A program made the position numbers and the translations under genes. From assembly GCF_000429005.1 (NCBI RefSeq), contig NZ_AUBA01000007.1:62001-126000 (forward strand): a stretch of 64,000 bases of DNA. The letters are read 5' to 3'. This stretch comes from Novosphingobium acidiphilum DSM 19966 (GTDB lineage Bacteria; Pseudomonadota; Alphaproteobacteria; Sphingomonadales; Sphingomonadaceae). The notes beneath the pieces are model-generated. The model made no database searches, was not told the origin of the DNA, and saw only the letters and a program-made list of their open reading frames with translations. The number at the start of each line of letters is the position of its first letter. The stretch's first letter is position 1. Shown piece by piece: positions 51,546-60,343 of this stretch.

Positions 51546-51600
51546 CCGGGCTGGACCTACCATCGGCAAGCGACCTGACAACGTCAAGCGTCCAGCCCGG
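51546..51600. other. Inverted repeat between the DHA2 and PGRS-like genes
   Basis: CCGGGCTGGAC (51546-51556) and GTCCAGCCCGG (51590-51600) are perfect 11-base arms about a 33-base loop. It follows the stop of the PGRS-like gene (51652) and precedes the DHA2 start, all on the minus strand. Inside the loop TTGACG (51587-51582, minus) could be a -35 element for the DHA2 gene. A terminator for the PGRS-like gene or an operator are both possible. Confidence 0.45.
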
Positions 51601-51651
51601 GCCCGGCGACGCTTTGGCGCAATCTGTTACCGGCCCCATCGTGGTTGACCG

Positions 51652-54600
51652 TCAAAGGTGGCGCGCGCCTGCAGGAAACACCAGTTCGCGCAACCCGCCC
51701 TCGTTTGCGACAATGCCCGGATGCACGCTGTCGTGGCTGCCAAGGCGGGTTGCGCCCAGCAGGTGGGCCCAGCCGGCAAAGGCGTTGGCGCCGTTGTCGG
51801 CCGCGGGCATGGCGACAGGCGCCAGGGCTGCATTCTTTGGCGGATCGCCAATCACAAAGGCACCGTAAAAGCCCGATCCCGCGGCATTGGCGGTGACCGC
51901 CAGACTGATCGACAGATTGGCCACACCACCGGCATAGAGCGACGCGGTCAACGAACCCAGATCGACCGCATTGTTGGTGAACCAGGTCTTTGCCGCCGCA
52001 CCGCTGGCAAAACTCTGGTTCAGCAATGTCGTGCCATTGGCGGTGATCGTCAGCGTGACACCGGTCACCCCGGTGCCGACCAGCGTGCCGCCGTAAAACC
52101 CGATCAACAGGTCCTGCTTGACCGCCAGCTGGCCAAGATCAACCACCAGCCCGGTGGTGCTGACCGTCGTTTCGCTGCCTTTGCCCGCGGTGCTGTAACG
52201 GCCGCCCAGTTCGCCCAGGCCAAAGTAACTGGGCGAAACCGCAAAAGCTGTGGCAATCGTGCTGTTGGCGGCCAGGACGCTGGCGATGTTGGCCGAGGTC
52301 GGCGCGCCGGTGATGTCAGCCACCCCCTGATCGACGCTGTCAAAACCCGGGATCGCGGCACCAAACCGCGCCAGCGCGGTATCCCGTCCGGTGTCGAGCG
52401 CGGTTCCGTTGCCGGCCAGGATCGAACCCGCCACGGCCGACACACTGTCGATCAGCACGCCGGTTGTGCCCTGTCCGGCAATCTGCGCCGATGTGATCGC
52501 GCTGACCGTGCCGGTGTTGCCCGTGGCCTGCGCCGTTGCGGTGCCCGCGCTGCCCGTGCCAAGCCCGCCCGCCGCGGTGGCCCTGGCGGTGACCGCGGTG
52601 GTGCCGGCCGCCGTGGCAGTGGCCGTGGCGGTACCACCCGCGCCACTGCCGCCGCTGGCGCCGACCGACAGGTTGACCGCTTTGGCGCCGGTAATCGCGC
52701 CTGTGGCCGCAGCACTGCCAGCGGCAGCGGCAGCAGCGCCCGCGTTGCCGCCGGTGGCCTGCAATACCGCCACAATCGCCGCGCTGTGCGTGGCTTGGGT
52801 GGTGTCGTTGACGCTAAGCGACGATGCGGCTTTGCCGCCTATGCCCGCGGTGGGCCCCGCGCCGCCGTTGCCGCCGGTTGCCTGCTGGATCAATTGCACG
52901 GTGCCGCCATTGCTGATCGCGCTGACCGCGTTGGTCAGGGTTGAGGCAGCACCGGCGCCGCCGGTCACGCCTGCGCCGCCGGTGCCGCCGGTCTGGCTGA
53001 CCGTGGCGCTGACCGTGCCGTTGCCCGCGCTGGTCGCTGTGGCGGTCGAGCCATTGGCAACACCCCCGGCGCCGCCGGTGCCCCCGGTGCTGGCCCCGCC
53101 GCCGCCGCCGGTCGCAGTGGCCGTTGCGGCTACGGCAAACGCACCGGTGCCGGTCGAGGCCACCGCCGATTTGGCGGTGATATAGCCGCTCCCGCCGCCG
53201 ACGGTTGATGATGCGCCGCCCTGGCCGCCCTGTGCCACGGCGATGCCCGTGGCCGCACCGGCGGCGCTCAGGCTGATCTGCGTGGACCCCGCGCCGCCCG
53301 CTCCGCCCGCGCCCGCGGCATTGGCCAGGCCGCCTGCGCCGCCCTGGCCCGTGGCGGTTTCATTGACAGTGGCGCTCGTGGTGTCGGTCGTGGTCAGCGA
53401 CGACACGCCATAACCGCCGGCGGCGCCTGCCGCACCCCCGCCGCCCGTCCCGCCGACCGCGGTCTGGGTCAGGACCAGCGTGCCGCCATGGCTGCTGCCG
53501 GTCACGCTGTTGGCCATGTTTGACGCGGCTCCGGCACCACCGGCCGCACCGCCCGTTCCCGCGCCACCGGCACCACCGGTCTGGGTGGCAGAAACCGCAA
53601 CCGTGCCGCCGCCGCCGCTGGTGGCTGCGGCCTTGACCGAGGCCATGCCGCCCGCGCCTGCGGTGGTGGTGACGCCGCCTGCACTGGCGCCGCCGCTGCC
53701 GCCTGTCGCGCTGGCCGCGGCGCTGACCGCGAAACTGCCGGTGCTGCTGGACGAAACCGTATCGCTGGCCGTGGCAATGGCACCGACTGCGCCATTGCCC
53801 GCAGCTGCAGCACCGGCGTTCCCGCCCGTTGCGGTCGCCTGGCCGGCTGCGGCCGCCACCGTTGACAATGTCAATTGCGCCTGCGCCGTGCCCGCAACGG
53901 CGCCACTTGCCCCGCCATTGCCGCCGCTGCCGCCGCTGGCCGATACTGTGGCGCCCACCGAGGCACTGTGCGTGGTCTGCGCCGCGTCGGAAAAGCTGAG
54001 CGAGGACGACGCTGCGCCACCTGCACCGCCGGTGTTGATCGAACTGCCGCCACTGCCGCCCACCGCCTGTTGCAAAAGTGTCGCTGCGCCACCGTTGCTG
54101 ACCGCGCTGACCGCGTTGGACAGCCATGACGCGGCGCCCGCGCCGCCATTGCCCGTCGTGCCCGACCCGCCGTTACCCCCGGTCTGGATGGCCGAGGCCG
54201 AAACCGCGCCATTGCCGGTGCTGCTGGCCTTGGCGCTGGCCCCGCTGACGCCACCGCCCGCACCCGACGCGCCGCCCACGGCCGTTGCCACGCCGCCGTT
54301 GCCCCCGGTCTGGTTGACCGCTGCCGATACCGTATCGGTGCCTGCGCCGTTGGCTGTGGCGCCAGATCCTGTCGCTGCGCCCCCGGCGCCTGCCACATGG
54401 CCACCAATGCCGCCACTGCCGCCCGTGGCACTGGCCAGGGCGGATACGGGCGCGCCGGACGTGGCTGTGGATCGGGCCAGCGCCGTGGCCGTGGCCGTGC
54501 CACCCGATTGCCCGGTGGCGCTGCCCCCGCCATTGCCGCCTGTCGCGATCGCGGTCGATCCGGCACCCGTCGCCGACGTGATCGCGCCAACGCCCGTCAA

Positions 54601-57600
54601 GCTGGTTACCGCCACTGCTGCGCCGCCGCTGCCACCGCCATTGCCGCCGGTGGCCACAGTCCTGCCGCCAAGCGATGCGCTGGTGGTGTCGGCCAAAGTC
54701 AGCGACGACGTGGCATTGCCGCCCGCAGCCAGGCCGCCGCCATTTCCCCCGACCGCGGTCTGGCTCAGCCCCAGCGTTCCGCCCACGGTGCTGCCCGTGG
54801 CCGCATTGGTCAGCGTGGATGATGCTGCCACCCCGCTCAGCGCCGATCCGCCGGGTGTGCCGCCGCTGCCGCCTGCCTGATAGACCGAGACTGTTGCCAG
54901 GCCATTGCCCGCGGTTGTGGCGCTGGCGCTTGCAACTGCGGTGCCGCCTGCGCCGGCGTGATTTTTGAAATTGCCCGCACCATTGCCGCCGTTGCCGCCG
55001 GTGGCACTGGCCGATGCGCTGACGGCGGCATTGCCCGCAGAGGTTGATGCAACGACATCACTCGCGGTCGCGCTGCCGCCATTGGCCCCGCTCAGTGTGG
55101 ATGAACTGCCGCCATCGCCCGCCACCGCGGTGACCTGCCCGGCAAATGCGCCCGTTCCGCTGAGGTTCAGTTGCGCCTGTGCCGTGCCGCCGGCCGCCGC
55201 ACCGGCCACACCGGACCCGCCGCCCCCGCCGGTTGCCGACAAGGTTGCGGTGACGGAACCGTCAGTCGTATCGAAAGGCCGGGTCAGGATCGAACTGGCA
55301 TTGCCCCCGGTTCCCCCGGCCACGCCCGAGCCGCCATAGCCGCCGGTGGCTTCCTGATCGAGGATCAGGGCCCCGCCCGTGCTGAAGCCCTGCGCTGCGC
55401 CGTCCAGCGCCGAATCGGCGCCGGCACCGCCATTGGCCATGGTGCCCGCCGTGCTGCCCGCACCGCCACTGCCGCCGATCTGGATGACCGTTGCCGACGC
55501 CTGGCCATTGCCGGTGGTTTGCGCCTTGGCGGTGGCGCCGTAGGCAATTCCGCCCGCGCCGGCGACCAGCCCGCTGGGCCCGGCATTGCCGCCGTTGCCG
55601 CCCGATTGAAAAGCCCGTGCCGAAACCGTTTCCTGCCCCCCGCCCATGGCCACCGCGGTGGCAGCCGAGCCATCGCCGCCGTTGCCGCCACCGATCGAGC
55701 CCGACCCGCCGTTGCCGCCGTTGTCATCGGCCGACGCCGACACCACGCCAGGACCTGTCCCGGTACTGTCCGCTTGCGCACTGGCTGCGCCGATGCCGCC
55801 CGCAGTTCCCACGATCCCCGAACCGCTGTTGCCGCCAAGTGCCGAGGCGATTGCGGTTACGCTGCCAGCCCCGGTCATAAGCGCGAAGGCATCACCCTGC
55901 CCGCCGGTGCCGCCGCCCGTACCGCCGTTGCCGCCATAGCCAATCGCCGTACCGGTCAATGCGGCGCTTTGCGTCGCCTGGCCGGTATCGTCGAACACCA
56001 GCCCCGACAGCGCCTGACCGCCGTTTCCGGCGATCAGGCCGTCGCCGCCGTTTCCGCCATAAGCCTCTTGGTCAAGCACCAGCGAACCGCCATTGCTGAT
56101 TGCGCCGACCGTGTTGTTCAAGGTCGAATCCGCACCGGTTCCGCCATTGCACAGCGCCCCGTTCGCCAGCCCGTTGCCGCCGTTGCCACCGATCTGCACG
56201 ACGGTTGCAGACACGGTGCCATTGCCCGTGCTGCTGGCAGTCGCCTGCGGCACGGCCAGGCCGTCGGCGGTATCCACCATGCTGCCATTGCCCGCCGGGT
56301 TGCCGTTGTGGGCCGCACCAGGCGAAGCCGTGCTGCCAAAATAAAATCCGTCCGCACCGTTGCCGCCGGTATCGACGACTGTAGCCGACACCGTGTCGCT
56401 GCCGGCGCCGCTGGCCAGCGCGGACGAGCTTTGGGCCAGGCCGCCGGCGCCTCCGCCCGATATGCCATAGCCGCCCGTGCCGCCGGTGGCTTCGGCATCG
56501 GCGATGACCGCCTGGCCGTTGGTTGCGGTGGATGCGGCCGTGGCTTGCGCAGTGGCAAGGCCGCCGTCCGCGCCAAAGCCGGTCGTGCTCATGCCGCCGA
56601 CACCACCGGTTGCCAGCGACTGGTCGCTGACATTGCCCACGCCGCTGATGTTGCCAGTGGCAACGCCATCGCCGCCGGCATTGCGTTCGTCGCCCGCAAA
56701 CCCGTTTTGCCCGGCGCCCCCGGCGCCGCCGATGGCGGTCAGCACAGCAGAGACCGAATTGCTGGTCGTATCGGCAACGGTCAGGTCCGACAGACCTTCT
56801 CCGCCAAGTCCGCCTTCGCCCTCTCCGGCTGCGGGATCGCTGACGATACTGCCATCGCCGCCATTTCCGCCCAGCGCGGTTTGATCAAGTTCCAGCGAAC
56901 CGCCGTTGGTCGAACCCGTGGCGCCATTTTCCACATAGCCGGTACCGCCGGCACCGCCGTCGGTGCCGGCGCCGCCGTTCCCGCCGATGGACGCCGCCGA
57001 GGCGGTGGCCACGCCATCGCCGGCGGTCATGGCGCTGGCGTTTGCGTTGCCAAATCCACCCATGCCGCCCGTGCCAGACACCACAATCGAGGAACTGCCG
57101 TTCCCGCCAATGGCAAGCGACGATGCACTGACTTGCGCATTGCCGGTGCCGGTCGATATGGCGTTCGCGTTGGCGGTGGAACCGGTGCCTAAGGCTGTGA
57201 CGGTCAGCGTCGAAAATCCCGCATTACCGGCCGTGGCAATGGCGGACAGGGCGACCGACCCGGCCCCGGTCACCGTCACTTGCGCCAGCGCACCGCCTCC
57301 GTTGCCGCCATTGCCCGGAACGCCCTGCGGGTCCACAAACGAAGCCGCATTGCCGCCGTCCCCGCCATTGGCGGTAACTTGCGCCACGATCGCGGCGCTT
57401 TGCGTGCCTTGCAAGGTGTCGTCGAATTGCAGGATGGACGACCCGCTGCCCCCATTGCCCCCATTGCGACCGACCCCGCCTTTGCCACCGGTGGCGGTCT
57501 GATCCAGGGCCAGGGTTCCGCCGTTGCTTTTGGCATGCACCGCGTTCAACAGCGCCGAGGCGGCGCCCACCCCGCCGTTGCCGCTGCCATATGTCGTGCC

Positions 57601-58053
57601 GCCATTGCCGCCGGTCTGGATCGCCGTGGCGGAAACCAGGCCGTTGCCGGCGCTGATCGCACTGGCCGTCGTCTCGCTGGCAATGCCCGCCGCGCCGGCC
57701 GTGTTCGCGTCCGGCTGATTGCCATTGCCACCGGTGGCCGATGCCCAGGCTGTGACCGGATCGGCGGTTGCGGCGGTGTTGGTGGCCGAACTGGTTGCCG
57801 TTGCCGCGCCACCTGCGCCCACGATCAGGCCATCGGTTGCATTGCCGCCGGTTGCCGTGCTTTGGGCCGAGGCGATGCCAGGCCGCGATGTGGTCGTTCG
57901 GGCGCTGGCGCTGCCGCCGTTTTCGTTGGTGTTCGAACGGCCATTGCCACCGGTAACGACGGCAATGTTCTGCGGGTCGCCCGGCGTATTGGTGGCCCCC
58001 GACACCCCTTGCCCGGGTAATGCTGTCGAACCGTTGACGATGACAACGCTCAT
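51652..58053 (-). CDS. Giant glycine-rich PGRS-like repetitive protein
   Basis: A 2133-residue protein made nearly all of Gly, Ala, Ser, Thr, Asn and Val, in the style of PE_PGRS proteins: repeated GGNGG, SATGGNGG, TGGSGGxG blocks. Eight long modules share a core, (G-x-V-S-A-x-x-x-Q-x-GG-N/S-GG) then (S-N-G-G-x-L-x-L-x-Q-x-A-x-GG-N-GG) then D-(D/T)-T/A-(T/Q). The last 230 or so residues differ (GLVVDLGQLAVKQDLLIGFY; VTLTITANGTTLLNQSF; YGAFVIGDPP), probably a folded C-terminal domain. No ordinary signal peptide is visible after ATG 58053, chosen for GGAG six bases upstream. It is presumably a surface or matrix protein. High Gly/Ala content gives long spurious frames on the other strand. Confidence 0.85.
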   Translation of the reverse strand: MSVVIVNGSTALPGQGVSGATNTPGDPQNIAVVTGGNGRSNTNENGGSASARTTTSRPGIASAQSTATGGNATDGLIVGAGGAATATSSATNTAATADPVTAWASATGGNGNQPDANTAGAAGIASETTASAISAGNGLVSATAIQTGGNGGTTYGSGNGGVGAASALLNAVHAKSNGGTLALDQTATGGKGGVGRNGGNGGSGSSILQFDDTLQGTQSAAIVAQVTANGGDGGNAASFVDPQGVPGNGGNGGGALAQVTVTGAGSVALSAIATAGNAGFSTLTVTALGTGSTANANAISTGTGNAQVSASSLAIGGNGSSSIVVSGTGGMGGFGNANASAMTAGDGVATASAASIGGNGGAGTDGGAGGTGYVENGATGSTNGGSLELDQTALGGNGGDGSIVSDPAAGEGEGGLGGEGLSDLTVADTTSNSVSAVLTAIGGAGGAGQNGFAGDERNAGGDGVATGNISGVGNVSDQSLATGGVGGMSTTGFGADGGLATAQATAASTATNGQAVIADAEATGGTGGYGISGGGAGGLAQSSSALASGAGSDTVSATVVDTGGNGADGFYFGSTASPGAAHNGNPAGNGSMVDTADGLAVPQATASSTGNGTVSATVVQIGGNGGNGLANGALCNGGTGADSTLNNTVGAISNGGSLVLDQEAYGGNGGDGLIAGNGGQALSGLVFDDTGQATQSAALTGTAIGYGGNGGTGGGTGGQGDAFALMTGAGSVTAIASALGGNSGSGIVGTAGGIGAASAQADSTGTGPGVVSASADDNGGNGGSGSIGGGNGGDGSAATAVAMGGGQETVSARAFQSGGNGGNAGPSGLVAGAGGIAYGATAKAQTTGNGQASATVIQIGGSGGAGSTAGTMANGGAGADSALDGAAQGFSTGGALILDQEATGGYGGSGVAGGTGGNASSILTRPFDTTDGSVTATLSATGGGGGSGVAGAAAGGTAQAQLNLSGTGAFAGQVTAVAGDGGSSSTLSGANGGSATASDVVASTSAGNAAVSASASATGGNGGNGAGNFKNHAGAGGTAVASASATTAGNGLATVSVYQAGGSGGTPGGSALSGVAASSTLTNAATGSTVGGTLGLSQTAVGGNGGGLAAGGNATSSLTLADTTSASLGGRTVATGGNGGGSGGAAVAVTSLTGVGAITSATGAGSTAIATGGNGGGSATGQSGGTATATALARSTATSGAPVSALASATGGSGGIGGHVAGAGGAATGSGATANGAGTDTVSAAVNQTGGNGGVATAVGGASGAGGGVSGASAKASSTGNGAVSASAIQTGGNGGSGTTGNGGAGAASWLSNAVSAVSNGGAATLLQQAVGGSGGSSINTGGAGGAASSSLSFSDAAQTTHSASVGATVSASGGSGGNGGASGAVAGTAQAQLTLSTVAAAAGQATATGGNAGAAAAGNGAVGAIATASDTVSSSSTGSFAVSAAASATGGSGGASAGGVTTTAGAGGMASVKAAATSGGGGTVAVSATQTGGAGGAGTGGAAGGAGAASNMANSVTGSSHGGTLVLTQTAVGGTGGGGAAGAAGGYGVSSLTTTDTTSATVNETATGQGGAGGLANAAGAGGAGGAGSTQISLSAAGAATGIAVAQGGQGGASSTVGGGSGYITAKSAVASTGTGAFAVAATATATGGGGGASTGGTGGAGGVANGSTATATSAGNGTVSATVSQTGGTGGAGVTGGAGAASTLTNAVSAISNGGTVQLIQQATGGNGGAGPTAGIGGKAASSLSVNDTTQATHSAAIVAVLQATGGNAGAAAAAAGSAAATGAITGAKAVNLSVGASGGSGAGGTATATATAAGTTAVTARATAAGGLGTGSAGTATAQATGNTGTVSAITSAQIAGQGTTGVLIDSVSAVAGSILAGNGTALDTGRDTALARFGAAIPGFDSVDQGVADITGAPTSANIASVLAANSTIATAFAVSPSYFGLGELGGRYSTAGKGSETTVSTTGLVVDLGQLAVKQDLLIGFYGGTLVGTGVTGVTLTITANGTTLLNQSFASGAAAKTWFTNNAVDLGSLTASLYAGGVANLSISLAVTANAAGSGFYGAFVIGDPPKNAALAPVAMPAADNGANAFAGWAHLLGATRLGSHDSVHPGIVANEGGLRELVFPAGARHL
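52870..57535. repeat. Eight imperfect long modules inside the PGRS-like gene
   Basis: The core segment coding for S-N-G-G-x-L-x-L-x-Q-x-A-x-G-G starts near 57485, 56871, 56055, 55334, 54748, 54058, 53449 and 52870 (left edges, plus coordinates). Spacing runs from about 580 to 815 bases (about 193-272 codons). Each core is preceded by a V-S-A-x-x-x-Q-x-G-G block and followed by D-x-T-x-x-x-x-S-A. The modules are diverged, so they arose by old duplication rather than by recent slippage. Confidence 0.75.
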
Positions 58054-58123
58054 GACCATCTCCGCGTAGAAGATTGTACGAGGCCGATCACCGATGCCGC
58101 CACGCACCCCTTGTTGGCGGAAT

Positions 58124-58138
58124 GTAGCAGCTACGTAG
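58124..58138. promoter_or_regulatory. Overlapping palindromes upstream of the PGRS-like gene
   Basis: GTAGC-A-GCTAC (58124-58134) overlaps CTACGTAG (58131-58138), about 70-85 bases upstream of the gene's ATG. This is the usual place for an activator site. The binder is unknown. Confidence 0.35.
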
Positions 58139-58204
58139 TAATGCTTAAACCCGTTGCAGTCGGCGTTCGTCCCACAAACGGTACACGAAACAACAGGTCG
58201 GGGA

Positions 58205-60343
58205 TCATTCCCGACCGCAAGAAGAACGTTTGCACCCCGGAACCTGGCCCTGGCCGCGCAGATAGGCCAGATTGTCGAACCGCAGCCCCTCGGCCTGGCG
58301 AAACCGGAATTCGATGTGCCTGCCCGGGGTACGCCAACCGGTGCGCAGGCGGCGCAACGCCTTTGGCCCGAGAATAAAGCTTTGCGCGGGCAACCCTGGT
58401 GCGGTCACCGTCACAGTCGCATCATGGTCGGCGCCGTTATAGGCGTCGATCCCGACAAAGACGGTGGGCGTGGAAAATGACAACGCCGCATTTTGTGCAC
58501 CCGCAGTGTCCAGCATCAGGTTGAACGTTCCAAACTTGCCGATCGGCGCGCCGATCTTCCACGTGGCTGGCGGCCAGGAAATGCCCGCTCCCGCGTCGTT
58601 TGGCCGCAACACCGATCCCGCCGGCCGATGCGGAGTGTCAAAAGTCACATAGTCGGGCGTGCGCGCGCCTCCGATCCCCCGCACTTCTACATCGCGCCCC
58701 AGTGCATGGCGGATACGCAGCACGCGGGTCTTTTCATCAAATGCGTAACCCTGCGCGCATGCCAGGCTCGCAATCCGGGTGCGGCTGGCCACGCGCCGAA
58801 GCGGCCTGCCATCCACGGTGACGCTTTGCACGGTGAAATCCACGCGCAGCACATCGTCCGATCGCGCATCAAATGTGGCATAGCGGACCCAGCCCGCGCC
58901 ATAGGCAATCCCGGTAACCACAGACGATGCGCCCACCAGATGCGTTTCATCGTCTGGCGCCCATTCGGGCACGGCCCAGAATGCATCCATCAGGCGACGC
59001 GGCCCGTCGGCGAATTCGTCGGTGAACCACCACTGATCGGCAAACGGCGCATGCGCCGCACCGGGCAGGCCCTGCCAATAGCTGACCCAGTTGTAGGTGC
59101 GATAGGCGTCTTCGCGATAGGCGGCATCGCCGGTTCGGGCATAATACAGCGCCTCTGCGGCCGCCAGCCGTGCACTATGGCTGTCGCAGCACTGGTTTGG
59201 CGCGTTGCAGCAGAACGTCTTGCCATCACCCTGTTCGGTGGTGACGATGGCGCCAAGCACGCGGTATTTGGGCCATTTGGGCGTGGTTTTGACCCAGCCG
59301 ATCAGATCGCGGGCATGGCGACGCCAGTCGCGGTCGAGTTCCGGGTGCAACAGCACATAGCGCGCAAATTCCAGCGGGATGACCTGGTTGAGGTTGTCCA
59401 TGCTGCCGGGCACATCTTCGAAATAGCCCGACCACCGGGCGTTTTTCATCGGGTACCGCATCAGCCAGTCCCACGCCCCATGGCGCACTGCGCGATAGCG
59501 ACGGGTATTGCCCCGGTGCAGCCGGATCAGTTCGTCGAACAGCATGATCGGATCGACCACATTGGCCGAATAGGCAAACATCCGGGGATTGCCGCGGGCC
59601 GCCCCGTCGCGCGCATAGGCGCGACCGGGCCAGGGTGACACGCGTGCGGTGCCGGGTTTGTAATTCCGCGCCAGCGCGTCCGCGCAATCGATGGCGGCGC
59701 CAAGATACACCGCTTTGCCGGTCATTTCGTACAGACGCAGATAGGCATAGCCGTCTCCGCCGACGACATGCGGCTCGATGAAATCGGTGCCATGCGCGCT
59801 CCATCCGGTATAACGCGCACTGCCCGGGTCGGCCGATGGATAGGGCACGCGGGCCCAGGCATAATCGGCCGGCGTGGTGCCGTTGGCCAGTTCGTAATCA
59901 ACAAGGTCCTGCAGGAACACCAACGTGCGTGGATCGCCGGTATAGGGGTACAGCCGTTCGACAAACCCCGTCATCATCGCACGCAGATAGCCGGTGGAAT
60001 TGGCCCAGTTGCGGTCGGGCACAAGCTCGGCTGTGGCAGGATCGATGGCAAAGCAGCAGTAAAAGTAGGGCAGCCGCTGGCGCTGGTACTGGTCCCACAG
60101 GATGGCCCATTGGCCCAGCACGTGGGCGGAATAGGAATAACCGGTGCTGGTGGGCATGGGCCAGGGCAGCAGTTTGCCGTGGGTGTCCACAGCGACGGGC
60201 CGGCCCGCGATCGACGTGGCGTCAACGGTTGCAATGGCGGCAAACGGCTGTTGCGCTTGGACCGCCGGATGCTGCAGGCCGAAGGCAAGCAACGCGCAGG
60301 CGCATGCCGCGCGCCAGCCGCCTGGCAGCCTTTGCACGGTCAC
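58205..60343 (-). CDS. Secreted protein of unknown family, coupled to GH144 genes
   Basis: A 712-residue exported protein. It starts with a signal peptide (RAACACALLAFGLQHPAVQA-Q). GTG 60343 overlaps the stop of the upstream GH144 gene (GTGA), so translation is coupled; no good ATG exists nearby. The central 450 residues are rich in aromatic-containing helices (YSYSAHVLGQWAILWDQYQR; LPYFYCCFAIDPATAEL; GDGYAYLRLYEMTGKAVYLG), suggesting an alpha/alpha-toroid of glycosidase type. FCCNAPNQCCDSHSARLAAA is a Cys cluster. The C-terminal part is beta-rich, ending in a carbohydrate-module-like RFDNLAYLRG. It was not matched to a numbered family. Context suggests a role in beta-1,2-glucan breakdown. 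Confidence 0.8.
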   Translation of the reverse strand: MTVQRLPGGWRAACACALLAFGLQHPAVQAQQPFAAIATVDATSIAGRPVAVDTHGKLLPWPMPTSTGYSYSAHVLGQWAILWDQYQRQRLPYFYCCFAIDPATAELVPDRNWANSTGYLRAMMTGFVERLYPYTGDPRTLVFLQDLVDYELANGTTPADYAWARVPYPSADPGSARYTGWSAHGTDFIEPHVVGGDGYAYLRLYEMTGKAVYLGAAIDCADALARNYKPGTARVSPWPGRAYARDGAARGNPRMFAYSANVVDPIMLFDELIRLHRGNTRRYRAVRHGAWDWLMRYPMKNARWSGYFEDVPGSMDNLNQVIPLEFARYVLLHPELDRDWRRHARDLIGWVKTTPKWPKYRVLGAIVTTEQGDGKTFCCNAPNQCCDSHSARLAAAEALYYARTGDAAYREDAYRTYNWVSYWQGLPGAAHAPFADQWWFTDEFADGPRRLMDAFWAVPEWAPDDETHLVGASSVVTGIAYGAGWVRYATFDARSDDVLRVDFTVQSVTVDGRPLRRVASRTRIASLACAQGYAFDEKTRVLRIRHALGRDVEVRGIGGARTPDYVTFDTPHRPAGSVLRPNDAGAGISWPPATWKIGAPIGKFGTFNLMLDTAGAQNAALSFSTPTVFVGIDAYNGADHDATVTVTAPGLPAQSFILGPKALRRLRTGWRTPGRHIEFRFRQAEGLRFDNLAYLRGQGQVPGCKRSSCGRE

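Noticed and set aside
53480..54880. Long open frame on the plus strand rich in Pro/Ala/Leu, opposite the PGRS-like gene
   Set aside because: It is the complement of Gly/Ala codons in a GC-rich gene; low complexity, no domain, no ribosome site.
51652..58053. CRISPR array or tandem short repeats on account of the dense repeated GCCGCCG-type sequence
   Set aside because: The repetition follows codons of Gly/Ala/Asn in a single 2133-codon frame with no uniform spacers; it is protein repeat structure.
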